The translations under genes and the position numbers were made by a program. This document shows, piece after piece, positions 1-9,800 of a stretch of 16,638 nucleotides of DNA. Position 1 is the first letter of the stretch; each line of letters begins with the position of its first letter. This DNA comes from Ettlia oleoabundans (taxonomy: Eukaryota > Chlorophyta > Chlorophyceae > Chlamydomonadales): the NCBI GenBank assembly GCA_019693395.1, contig JAAMXP010001862.1, forward strand, positions 1-16,638, written 5' to 3'. Below the pieces are notes generated by a model, which was given only the letters and a program-made list of their open reading frames with translations, made no database searches and was not told the origin of the DNA.

Positions 1-353
1 AGGGCCGAGTGGGTGGGTGGGTGCAGGGGTAGGGTGTGTTTAAGATGTGTGAGGGTGATTTGGGTGGTGGCCAGGGGAGGGAATCGTTCAAGTTTTTGGA
101 AGGTATAGGTTGGAGTGTTGCTTTGTGAATGAATGCGGTTTACAGGCGAGTGGCAAAAATGGCGGCAGCGTGTGTAGTTGGTAATTCCATGTGTGCATAA
201 CAGACAGAAGCGAAGCGGGTCACGTCCGGAACGAGACTTAATGCAACATTTCACTGACTGCAAGTTGCTTGCACGGCAAACCCTCCAATGCAGCCACAAA
301 CCTGCCACCTGCCCACCCCCAAGCATCACGCCATTCCCCTAACACAGCCTCAC
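1..353 (-). other. Partial intron 8 of the SCYL2-like gene (left window edge)
   Basis: This stretch follows the GT donor at 353-352 (minus strand) of the last visible SCYL2 exon. No matching acceptor plus coding exon is recognisable between here and the window start. It contains short GGGT repeats at about 8-23 and no family-like translation in any frame. I read it as intron sequence that continues out of the window. Confidence 0.6.
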
Positions 354-3051
354 CTTGAGCGCCCGCAGCAGCACATCCCCCTGGAAGTACTGGCACCCCG
401 CAACCGCGGCTGCAGGGGTGCGTGCCCCCGCCACAGGAGCCAGCATGCTGCGAAGAGTTTGCTCCAGCCCCATCGGAACGCCTGCAAGGTGGCAGGCCAA
501 GGCAAGGCAGCACGAGGGGGACCAGGTGGGTGGTGCCAGGGGTAGATTGCAAGCATGATTGAGAGAAGCCACCAGGGAGGAGAGCGGGCACCCACCCAGC
601 TGTCTAAACCACCCACCCGCCATGTCCACGAGAGTGAGGCTGTGCACGCGGCTCTCGTAGTCAGCAAGGCTGTGCCCCACAGGCAGCAGCTGCCGTCGCG
701 TCAGCAGCTCGTAGGTCAAGGCACCAAGGGAGAACACGTCGGCTGCAAACGAGCATGGGGTTGTACATATCGCGTTGGGTTGGGTTGGGCTGGTGAGGAA
801 CGGGGGTTCACAGCGACTGGCAACCATGGTGACAGCCATCTGTGCTAGTGATACTGGTGATGGCACTGGAGAGTGCGACCAGCAGATGCAAGGGGACGGG
901 CTGCCGACGAGGGAGGTTGTGTGAGATAATGGCAGGCTACAGGCGTTCTCCACAGATGAGAAGCAGCAGCAGGAGCAGGGTATCATGTCGCGATTTCCAA
1001 CCGTCGGGGCGGCGGGCTGTTCAATGAAACAAAGGCATTGCCTCCGCGCGCCCACGCCCCCACCTTCATTACCCACCTGCGCCTGTGATGCTGGTGCTGC
1101 CACTGGCCACAAGCTCTGGAGCCACATATGGCAGCGGCGGCTGCGGGGAGGGTGGGTCGGGAGAACGCAAGCAAGGATGGGGTATAGGAATGAGGCTAGA
1201 GCCCGTGCTTTCCAAGATAAGCATCAGCTGGGCAATTAAATGTACAAAGATATGGTGGCGTTGGGTGCGTGTATATATGTGCAGGCAGGCAGCAAGCAGG
1301 CCTGGGCATGTGGGAGGGGCCAGGCGTGGATCTGCCCATGCCTGATCCACCAAACGGGCAGCCAACACCACTCCCACAGTGTAGCATCGTTTAACATACC
1401 AGATGTCAGAGGAAAACGTGAGCATGGAGCAGAAAGGCGCAGCTGACATGGAGCGCTGGGGGCAACGCCACTGCTGTGCTGTGCTGTGCTGTGCTGTGCT
1501 GTGCTGTGCTGTGCTGTGCTGTGCTTGCCCCCCAGTCCCACCTGCGTGACCGTCTGCAGGAGCGAGGGGTCTGCACTGCTGTAGTCAAAGGCCCTGTGCT
1601 GCTCGGGGGAGCTGTAGTCAAGGGGGGCGCTGAAGGCAAAGCCTGCAAGCTTCCAGGTGCCTGCAAGCGTTAGCAGGAGGGGAGGGTGAAGCCTGGCACA
1701 TAGCAGGGCAAGGAGACGTGCGGCGACGGGGGGGGCGGGGGGGGGACCTTGAGATAGGGTGGAGGTCGCAGGGTTGTTGTCCCTGGTGTGTCCGCAGGTG
1801 AGCGCCAAGGGACTCGGAGGCGGCAGGTGAGCCTCGGAGGCAGCAAGGTATGAATGCCAGCAGGCACATAGAGCAGGCATGATGGGCATGCAAGAGCGCA
1901 GGTGAGCAAGATTAGCAGCGGTGGCACGACGCCCACCTGCTGCTGTGATGACCACAGCTGAGGGGCACACCCCCTTGTGCACCAGCCCCGCCTCTGTGTG
2001 TAGGAAGTGCAGGCCATCAGCCAGCTGCAGCAAGCCGTGCTTCATCTCCAATTCTGCAATAGGCAGGCAGAGAGGAGAGTGCGGCAAAAGCTTGTTGCAA
2101 GCATGCACACCAGCGACACCACCAGGAAGGGGCGACAGAAACAACTGCTCCGCACGTCAACAGCCTCACCCGACAGCCGCAGAGCGCGCCGTTCCTGCGC
2201 CAGGGCTGGCGGCAGCACAACGGGCCCGCTGCCGCCGCCAGCACCCAGCAAGTCGTGCAGCGAACTGAACACTGGCTCCGTGATAAAAACCAGCTGCGTG
2301 CGGGTTTCCTCCAGAGGGGCGATGAGGCGCAGCACAGAGGGGTGCTTCAAGCGGGCCAGAGCATGCACGTCGTGCCGGCACTGCTCCAGCAAGGCCTCCA
2401 GCCGTCGCTGGGAGGGGCGGGTGAGACCGCCGCCACCGCCACCGCCACCGCTGCTGTGTCCTCCATAGCTGCATTCAGAAGAAGGATATGCGGCAGGCAA
2501 AAGGCGCAAGCAAAAGGCGCAAGCTAGGAAAATCGGCGGTAGTTAATGCAGAAATTTTGGCAGTAAGGTGGTAGGCAGTGTCGGCCCTCTTGCCACCGGG
2601 CCCAGCCGGCACTCACAGCTGCTCCTCAGTCTGGATGAGCTCCCTCTTATCCAAAATCCAGGCACTAACCACGGGATGAAGCGACCCTGGACAAGGCAAA
2701 AAACGTGGGGCGACAAACGTATTCGTGAAGGAATAAGCAAGAGTAGTGCTGGCACTGCCACGCCGCAACCGCCAGTCGTGGTGGCAGTAGAACGGAAGCA
2801 GCGCCTCTAGGTTGATAATGGCAGCGCTGCCGATCACCTTCTTTTTTGCTCCTTGCTGTGTATATGCGCCAAAGAGCGTGCCCAGATCCAGCGGTGGCTA
2901 ATTGCTGCCCTACATGGTAGTCCAACAAGCAGGAAGCGCCGAGCGCCTCCTGCTGCACAAACTTTGAGGCAGCTTTAGCTCCGCTGGCGACTTGCTGCGT
3001 CACCGCATTGACAGCGCTGAAGAACTGCTGTTTGAAGTTGCCTCCTTTCAT
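354..3051 (-). CDS. SCYL2: SCYL2-type SCY1-like pseudokinase, N-terminal 379 residues, 3' end outside window
   Basis: Proposed exons (minus strand, all GT-AG): 3051-2838, 2686-2617, 2468-2170, 2053-1937, 1660-1542, 1140-1077, 742-617 and 481-354, continuing off the left edge. The 1137 coding bases join in one frame. The start is the ATG at 3051, followed by MKGGNFKQQFFSAVNAVTQQ, an SCY1-like opening. In order, the kinase-fold landmarks are: degenerate Gly loop about 47-58, beta-3 strand with WILDK at 81-85, LKHPSVLRLIAPLEE about 135-149, FITEPVFSSL about 156-165, a catalytic-loop equivalent at 218-230, and YVAPELV at 278-284. The catalytic residues are lost: HRD reads H220-K221-G222, the loop Asn is A227, and DFG reads G240-F241-A242. 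An inactive kinase fold is therefore likely. SCYL2 (CVAK104) binds clathrin and adaptors at the trans-Golgi network and endosomes. The C-terminal HEAT-like and clathrin-binding parts would lie outside the window. An eight-Gly run (102-109) sits between the N-lobe strand and helix C. Confidence 0.85.
1473..1525. repeat. Pentanucleotide microsatellite (GCTGT)n, about 10 copies
   Basis: A near-perfect tandem array with period 5 lies inside SCYL2 intron 5, about 17 bases from the exon 5 donor at 1541-1540. On the coding strand it reads AGCAC repeats. Because five is not a multiple of three, all frames stay open and give a spurious five-residue repeat in translations. It is intronic, so it is not expected to be coding. 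Confidence 0.9.
1728..1745 (+). repeat. G-tract (G8-C-G9), possible quadruplex former
   Basis: Eight G (1728-1735), one C, then nine G (1737-1745) lie within SCYL2 intron 4. Four or more runs of three G can be drawn from this tract, so a G-quadruplex on the plus (template) strand is possible. The transcript carries the C-rich complement. Confidence 0.6.
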
Positions 3052-3597
3052 CCTGCTCCACAGGGAAATGGCATGGATCCTCCAGCCACTAAAGCGTTGT
3101 AGTGTTTGGGTTGGGTGTGCAGCGCTGGTAACACGGCTACTTCCAAGGTGGCGCTACAGTGGCGCCAGCGCTGGCGCCGCGCTGCTGCCCTGAGACAACC
3201 TTTCAGCCTCCATAGTAAAATGAAAGTACGTACTGCCCGACACTGTGCTGCCAGACATTTGGCGCATTTTTTGGTGCATAAGGTGCCATGGCAGCCTAGC
3301 CAGCGTCCAGACCAGTACAAGCAAGGAGTTGAGCCACCTTGCAAAACCCAGCTGAAAATGCCAACTGAGGAGAGGCACCCAGGGGTGGAAGTCGCTCAAC
3401 TTCAACGTTAGACAGGTATCAGCGCTCATGTTTACCACATCCCATGCCAGGTAGAACAAATATCTGGCTTGCGCTGGCAGCTCTACCAGGACATGGCCCG
3501 CTGCCTCATCCTCGTTTCACCTCGATGTTAATAAAAAGTTTACCAGATGTGCATTTTGGGCAAGAGGGTAGGCATGAGACAGTACCAGGCATGCAAC
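3052..3597 (-). promoter_or_regulatory. Upstream region / probable promoter of the SCYL2-like gene
   Basis: This spacer lies between the SCYL2 start codon (3051) and the proposed 3' end of the next gene (about 3598), both on the minus strand. No convincing coding exon is seen. It holds a perfect 18-base palindrome at 3161-3178 and a TTTGGCGC octamer at 3258-3265 that fits the E2F/DP binding consensus. A clear TATA box is not evident. Its role as a promoter is inferred from position only. Confidence 0.4.
3161..3178. repeat. Perfect 18-bp palindrome upstream of SCYL2
   Basis: GGCGCCAGCGCTGGCGCC equals its own reverse complement along all 18 bases. It sits 110 bases upstream of the SCYL2 ATG, in the promoter or 5' UTR. 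It could be a binding site for a dimeric protein or a hairpin in the 5' UTR; neither can be decided here. Confidence 0.85.
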
Positions 3598-3603
3598 TTT
3601 ATT
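3598..3603 (-). terminator. Possible poly(A) signal AATAAA for the sialidase-like gene
   Basis: The minus strand reads AATAAA here, about 280 bases downstream of the stop codon at 3881. The usual green-algal TGTAA signal was not found on the minus strand between 3100 and 3881, so this is the best candidate. A six-base AT-rich match can be chance. Confidence 0.3.
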
Positions 3604-3880
3604 GACCCAATGAATCGAGAGTACATTCCCGATGCAGGGCTCGCAAGGGCAAGTAAAAGTCACAGGCTGCATAAGCAGCAAGAACTGAAATTCCAGAACG
3701 AGAAGAGGAGCCTGGCAGAACTGAGAAAGGAAAACCTGAAGGGGGTGTCCACCCAACCATATAGGGGCAGAAGCGCACGAGTGAAACAATGGTGACTGCA
3801 GCACAAGCTAGAGTTGCGCTCTTCATAACCGACGTCAAATGCTGGAAAGGCTGCGCATAGCACAGCCGCTTCCTGCTCTG

Positions 3881-6800
3881 CTATTGGGTCAGCAGCTGCC
3901 GTCGGTGACCCTGCTGCTGCTGCTGCTGGGGCTGCTGCTCCTGCGCCTTGCCGTCCTGCTGCTGCTTAGGCTGATCCTGCCACGGTGCATCAAGCCCTGT
4001 CAGCTGCTCCCCGCTCTTGGCAGCCGCTGCACCGCCGTCTCCATTCCCACCATCCCCAGCAGGCTTCGCCTTGGCCGTTGCATCTGCAGCCGCCGCAGCG
4101 TCGGCCGCTTTTTGGCGTTCCGCCACCCCAGCACTGAAGGCCTTTCCTTCCGCAGTTTCCACCTCGTCTTTCATTGTTACGCGGCGAGGGAACTTAGAGT
4201 ACGGCCCCTGGTAAGTGGCCCACTCAACGTTGGCATAGTGCCGGAAGTTCTTCACCCTGCGAGGCGGCACAGCAAGTATTAATGCAGTGTTAAACCAGAG
4301 CATGGCAGGCAACAAAGTCAAGGCTTGCACTATCAACCAAATTGCCGATTGGATGCGATGATGTCGAACAGAGCAAAGGTGCCACTGTGTAGCACAGTGC
4401 AGCTAAAAACACGGGAGCAAAACTGCCCAGCTGCCTGCCCGCCATGATGGTGTCACCCGCCATAGCATGTACAGCTGCTGTATGCACAGATACGTGGGGT
4501 TGGTCAGGGAAGTAAGCAGCAAGTGGGCGACCGTACCAGCAGGAGAGTGCGCCTTATCCACTCTCCAGCCACCTACCCACCTGTGGAAGGCAATGGTGTT
4601 GGAATTGTGGTTGTTGTAGTAGTCATTCAGAGGGGCGTCTGCATCTTTCGCCCAGGGAGCAAAGGCGGCACGGCTCACGATCAGCAGGTCGCGGCCTGCA
4701 GACAGGAAAGAAACGAGGGACATGGGAGGAATCAATAGTTGGGGGTAGTGGTGGCGGGTGGGTGGGTGTGGGGTGTGGGGGGGGCTTATGAAGTCCTAGA
4801 CACTGCATTTGTAGCCAACCTGTTGAAAGGAGGGCAGGCAAATGTGACGCAAGCCAGGGGCCCGACAGCCGCGCCCTTTCCTAACCCCTTCTTCACCAAT
4901 CAATTTGCTGCGTTGGATGCAAATATGGCTATTTAGCTAGTCAGACCTGGCTGACATACTGTGGGATGTCTGAATGAAGATCTGCAGGGGTGGCTGCCAG
5001 CCTGCGGGTATGCACTCACCATCCACCATCATGTGTGGGTAGGCGAAGTGCCGGCCCAGGCTGATGTGGTAGTCAACCATGCCAGCCATCATCCAGCTCA
5101 CAAGGTTGCTGCGGGAGAACGGAATGGTGGAGATGGTGGCAGGATGGGAGCTAGGCGGCTTTGGCAGAAGAGGTGTGGTGCGAGATACGTGCACAAACCG
5201 TAGCAATTGTGTACCGTGCGTGTTGTAGTGTGGCGTACAAACCGGGTGAAGAGGAGCGGCATAATAATCACCGAAGGCAAGGCACAGCGACGGCAGAACA
5301 AGGGGCAGTGCAGGCTGAGCGAGAAGGGGAGTGGGCAGGGAAAGCGTTGGTAAGCAGCGAGCTGCAACATGCCCAAGCGCTGCAGGCAGCAGGGCTGTGC
5401 AAAAGGCTGTGCAGGTGTCGCTGCAATGCCACCAAGAGCTTGCCTGCTGTAGAAGAGGGCTAGCGTGCTGCGGTCCACCTCACACTTGCTGCAGCAGGGG
5501 GGAAGAAGGCAAGACAGTCAAAGCAGGCCATAATATGATGGAGGCTTGAGATGTGAGCTTCGGGGAAGGCTTGAATGTGTGAGCTTTGGCCGGCCCCAGG
5601 CTCCATGCCCCCTCTGACCGAGTACCCAGTCAACCACCCACCCTAAGTTGTGAACCTGCAGTTTAGCTTCCTGCTCCCTGCCCTGCTGTTGGGCCCACCT
5701 GAAAGCAGTGATGTGCAGGTTGGGGGTGACGCCCCCGGCTTTGTTTGGCTGCTTCCAGCTGCGGTTGGAGTCACGATTGATGTTGGTCACCATCCAATAC
5801 ATGTCTGTCTCCTGCGGGACATGTGCAATGGGCAGTACACGCAGGATGTGACCAAGCAGCAGACGGTACAAAGCATGCCATGGTGCAGTGCAGGTCGGCA
5901 GGTAGAAGTACAGCAACTGTTGCCGTGTATGTATACAGTGCGGCATAGAACATGGTGCGCCACAGCAGGGACAGGCAGAGCAAGCAATGTCATCAAGTTG
6001 CTACATGTTGCATGTCTGCACACCCACATTTTCCGCAAACTCTTTCAGTAGGTGCACACCACACATGCACACTCTCCCATCACAAACACCCATTTAACTG
6101 CCGAAATACACCATCCAGCATAAACAGGCGATGATTCGCCCGTCGCACTACACAACTGCACCTGCACCCCGCCCATACAGCCGCCACCCACCCACCTCAT
6201 CATACACGATCGCGGGGTGGCCCACCCCCAGGCCAGGGATGAAAGCATACCGTAGGAACCGCACACCCAGCTTGCCGTCCTTTCCAGCAGCAGCACCCTG
6301 GTCGCCAGCAGCACTGGCGTTGGCCGCTGCTGCCGCTGCTGTCACCAGGCTAGTGTCATCGTATTCCACCAGGGCCGCCAGGTCACACAGCATATCGTTG
6401 TTCACACGCATGATGCTCAGCAGCTTGTTGTTGCCTATGGAAGGTAACAGGAGAGGGATAGCAAGCAGCAGAGGGGCAGGAATCAGTAAAAATGCAGTTG
6501 AGCGGAAGAATGGTTGGAAAGCGAGGAAGACGTGGAGTTGAAGCGGGACCTGGAAGCATGAATGGAACACGCGTGGCTCCTGCATGGCGTGGCGGCGTTA
6601 CACGGCGTGGCGTTCAAGCCTGCAGCCAAACAAGCCACTTATCTGCCATATTCTCACAGGTGAAATCCACGCACCTCCGTGCTTGTCCTGCAGGCGGGTC
6701 ACAACTCCCTCCATCCAGTAAAGGCTGCCAAAGCCAGCCTCCCATGCACTGCTGGTGTCCAGCCCCGGCACATCAAAGCCAATGATAGACTTGCGTACCT

Positions 6801-9800
6801 GCAGAGGCAGAGTAGCGACGGGGGCGGATCACATTGCTAAGTGGCATGGTATGTTAGGGCATGGCAGGTGGCTGGCTGTTGACAGCAGCACAGCGGTGGG
6901 AGCAGGCCGACAGCATCCCTTACAGCACAAAGCCGCTAGTTGGTGTGAGCTGCATGAGGCTATCAGCTACCCTCTATGCAAGATCTCCCTCTCTTCTTTC
7001 GGCCAGTGTAGACACCACCAGTATCCCCAGGACTCTGGTCCCGTGCTACAACACAAAACACAACAGGCGCACCGTGTTGTCTATTGATAGCACCTACATA
7101 AAGCCACTCACGCTGGAGTCACCACGGAAAGCTGCATCAAACAAGGCGCGCATTTCGTGGCTGTACATGCTGGCGGGGTTGCCCACACCCTCGCTCAGCA
7201 CCCATGCCTCGGGGTCACGCAGGTCTGCGCAGGTGGTGGGAGGGTGAGGAGACATTCGTAGTGCTCACAGCAGGTGGACGTGGGAACAGCAAACAGGGTG
7301 GTGGAAAGGTTGGCCGGCAGATAGACAAACAGACTATCAGGCAGACTTTGCTGCTGTGTTGGCAGAACACTTTCAAACAGACGGTGCGACATAAATTGCA
7401 CAATGGTCGCAGGCAGGCAGGCAGGCAGGTAGGCAGGAAGGTGGCAGGCAGGCGCATGATGTCGCTTTGGTGAGGAGTAGGGCCCGGGGCTCACCCTGGT
7501 TCTCGTCCGCGCTCATGGCTGTGGCCACCCAATCCACGCCGCCATAGATCTGAGCACCTGCGGGTGGGCACAGGGCATGCCTTGTGCTCGGAAAAGCCGC
7601 AGATAGGAATGCAAAGCGCAACAAGAGCAGTAGCAGCTCGCTAGACATGAGAATTCTACTATGCACCTGACGACCTTCCTGAATGCAGTTGACGACGCTG
7701 AGACGCAGCAATCGAGAAGCAGCGAGCAAAGCTGGAACTGCTCTTTTCCTAACGCTGATATTTGCGCCCGCCCTTTCCCCTGCTGCTCACCTGATGCCAC
7801 CTGCAGCTTGCTCTGAGCTGCCAGCGTCAGCGGTTCCTTCTGCCAGAACATGTTGAAGCGCTCCAGGCGCGCGCTGCAGGGTGGCACAACATAGGGCACA
7901 GCATGCACAGCGCACATCTTACACCCAGCATGCACACCGCAATTGTTCAGCACAGAGCAGCGCCAGAATACCAGAGCGCATGCCATGGGCAGAAAGGCAT
8001 GCGTGTGTGCTTGCCGAGGGGCGGCACACATTCCCCGGTGACGATGGTGATGATGCAAATAGAGCCGGGCCTGCTGGTATCAAAGAATAACTGATGGACA
8101 CACGACTTCTGGCTGTAACAGTCCAGACCAAAGCACTTGTGGAGCACCTAACCATACCTGCCCTGCAACATGCCACCTACCGGATGCGGTTTTCTTCGGG
8201 GTAGATCTTGTCTATTCTGAAGAAGATTGCCTTGTCTCCAACAGGCACCTGCACCCAGTGTTGAGGGCGGAAGGGTCATACCAGGCAGGGCAAAAGAGTC
8301 ACAGTATGGCAGGCACGCAGCCAGGGAGGCAGGCAGGCACGCAGCCTGAGTCTAATGCAAGTGCAGACGTTGTGAGCAAAGACGGGGATGGTTGAACAGG
8401 GTAGCATCACAGTAGACCCTCAGTCTTTCCACCCACCTTCATTAACCCCCACCAAGCCTAACACAACCAACAACTTAACACATGCATGCCCCAACTATAC
8501 TGTCGAATCCCACCTTGATCAGTGTGTACAGCACAAAGCCTGCAGTGTTTCCCACGTATAGGTCCAGCACCGGCTGGTGCTCCCATGTGGGTCCGTCCAC
8601 GCCTCCCTGGATGTCCACATGCACATCCTGCACAGATGCAGGGTTTGAGTTGGTACGGCTTGACTTCATGCCAAGAAGTGGGGTGGCATGAAAGGTTGCA
8701 GGTAAAATGGCTGTTGAAACAGCAACGGCAAATAGGCAGAGGGAACACTGTGACATAGCAGCATGCGTCCAATTTAACAGTGGCAGCAGGCACATGTAGT
8801 GGGCTGGCCGGCTGGGTTTGCCACTCTACGTAAGTATTCACGCAGGAATGTAGGCAGCTATGCAGGCGTTTGTAGGCAAGCAAGCAGGCAAACCGACCTT
8901 GGTGAGATTTGTGGAGACAGTTGGCACAGCCATGCTCGGTATGACCTCAAATGCCTTGGTGATTCGCCCATTGGACACATCCACCCCAGTGTTGGCGCTG
9001 ACCACACTCAACCCTTGCGTCAGCTTTGTGGGTACGGACCAGCTGGCACCTGCAGCGGATGCAAGCCAGACGAGCAGCAGCCGCAGCATTGGCACAGTCG
9101 GCAGGGCTGATGGCTGCCAGGGTCTAACGTTGTCCCTGGAAAAAATGGTGAGAAGTAAAGGGCTCAAGGCCCAGCATAGAGCCGTACAGAAATGGCAGAG
9201 GCATGGAGCCGTGCCATAAAGCTAGCCCTAAATGAAGCCTGCACAAGGCAAATGCAAGCTACGCGAGTTGCCAGCTGAGCGCACCCTTGTCATCGAGCAT
9301 CTTGGAGATAACCAGGTTGTTGTTGCTGCTGAAGTGGCGCTCGGTGCCCATGATGTAGACGCCACTGGCGCAGCTAAATATCTGCACAGCAGGACATGAC
9401 ACAGTAGGCCACAGCACAGAAGTCACAACTCGTCACAACGCAGTGGGGCAGGTGAATTGGTCACTATTCCCCCAACGTGTTGCCCTGAAGCTGCAAACAC
9501 CCAGCAACGGCGTCTGCCAGTGCACCCTTCTAAGCCCCGGTGGGTGCCCTGTACCAGGAAGCACCAGCTTGTCATGCTGTGGTGCCTGCCTAAAGCACTT
9601 GCCTGCGGCCAATTCATGGGCCCAACCACGGCGGCGCGCTGCCAGGAGTTGCCGCCATCATCCGAGGAGTACACAAGCTTCATGGTGGTCTCCTTGGTCT
9701 GACCCCATGTCACAGCCCTGCACACCCAATCTAACAGCTGCAATACGTCAGCACATGCGGTACCAGTCAACGCTGCTGCAGGCAGTGCAACCCAGCGCAG

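Noticed and set aside
1236..2144. 302-residue minus-strand open frame through SCYL2
   Set aside because: It covers exons 4 and 5 only in part and otherwise reads intron sequence, including the pentanucleotide repeat; the spliced model explains the conserved pieces.
7410..7453. GGCA repeats considered as part of a CRISPR-like or transposon terminal repeat
   Set aside because: It is a simple-sequence tract without unique spacers, terminal inverted repeats or a transposase nearby.
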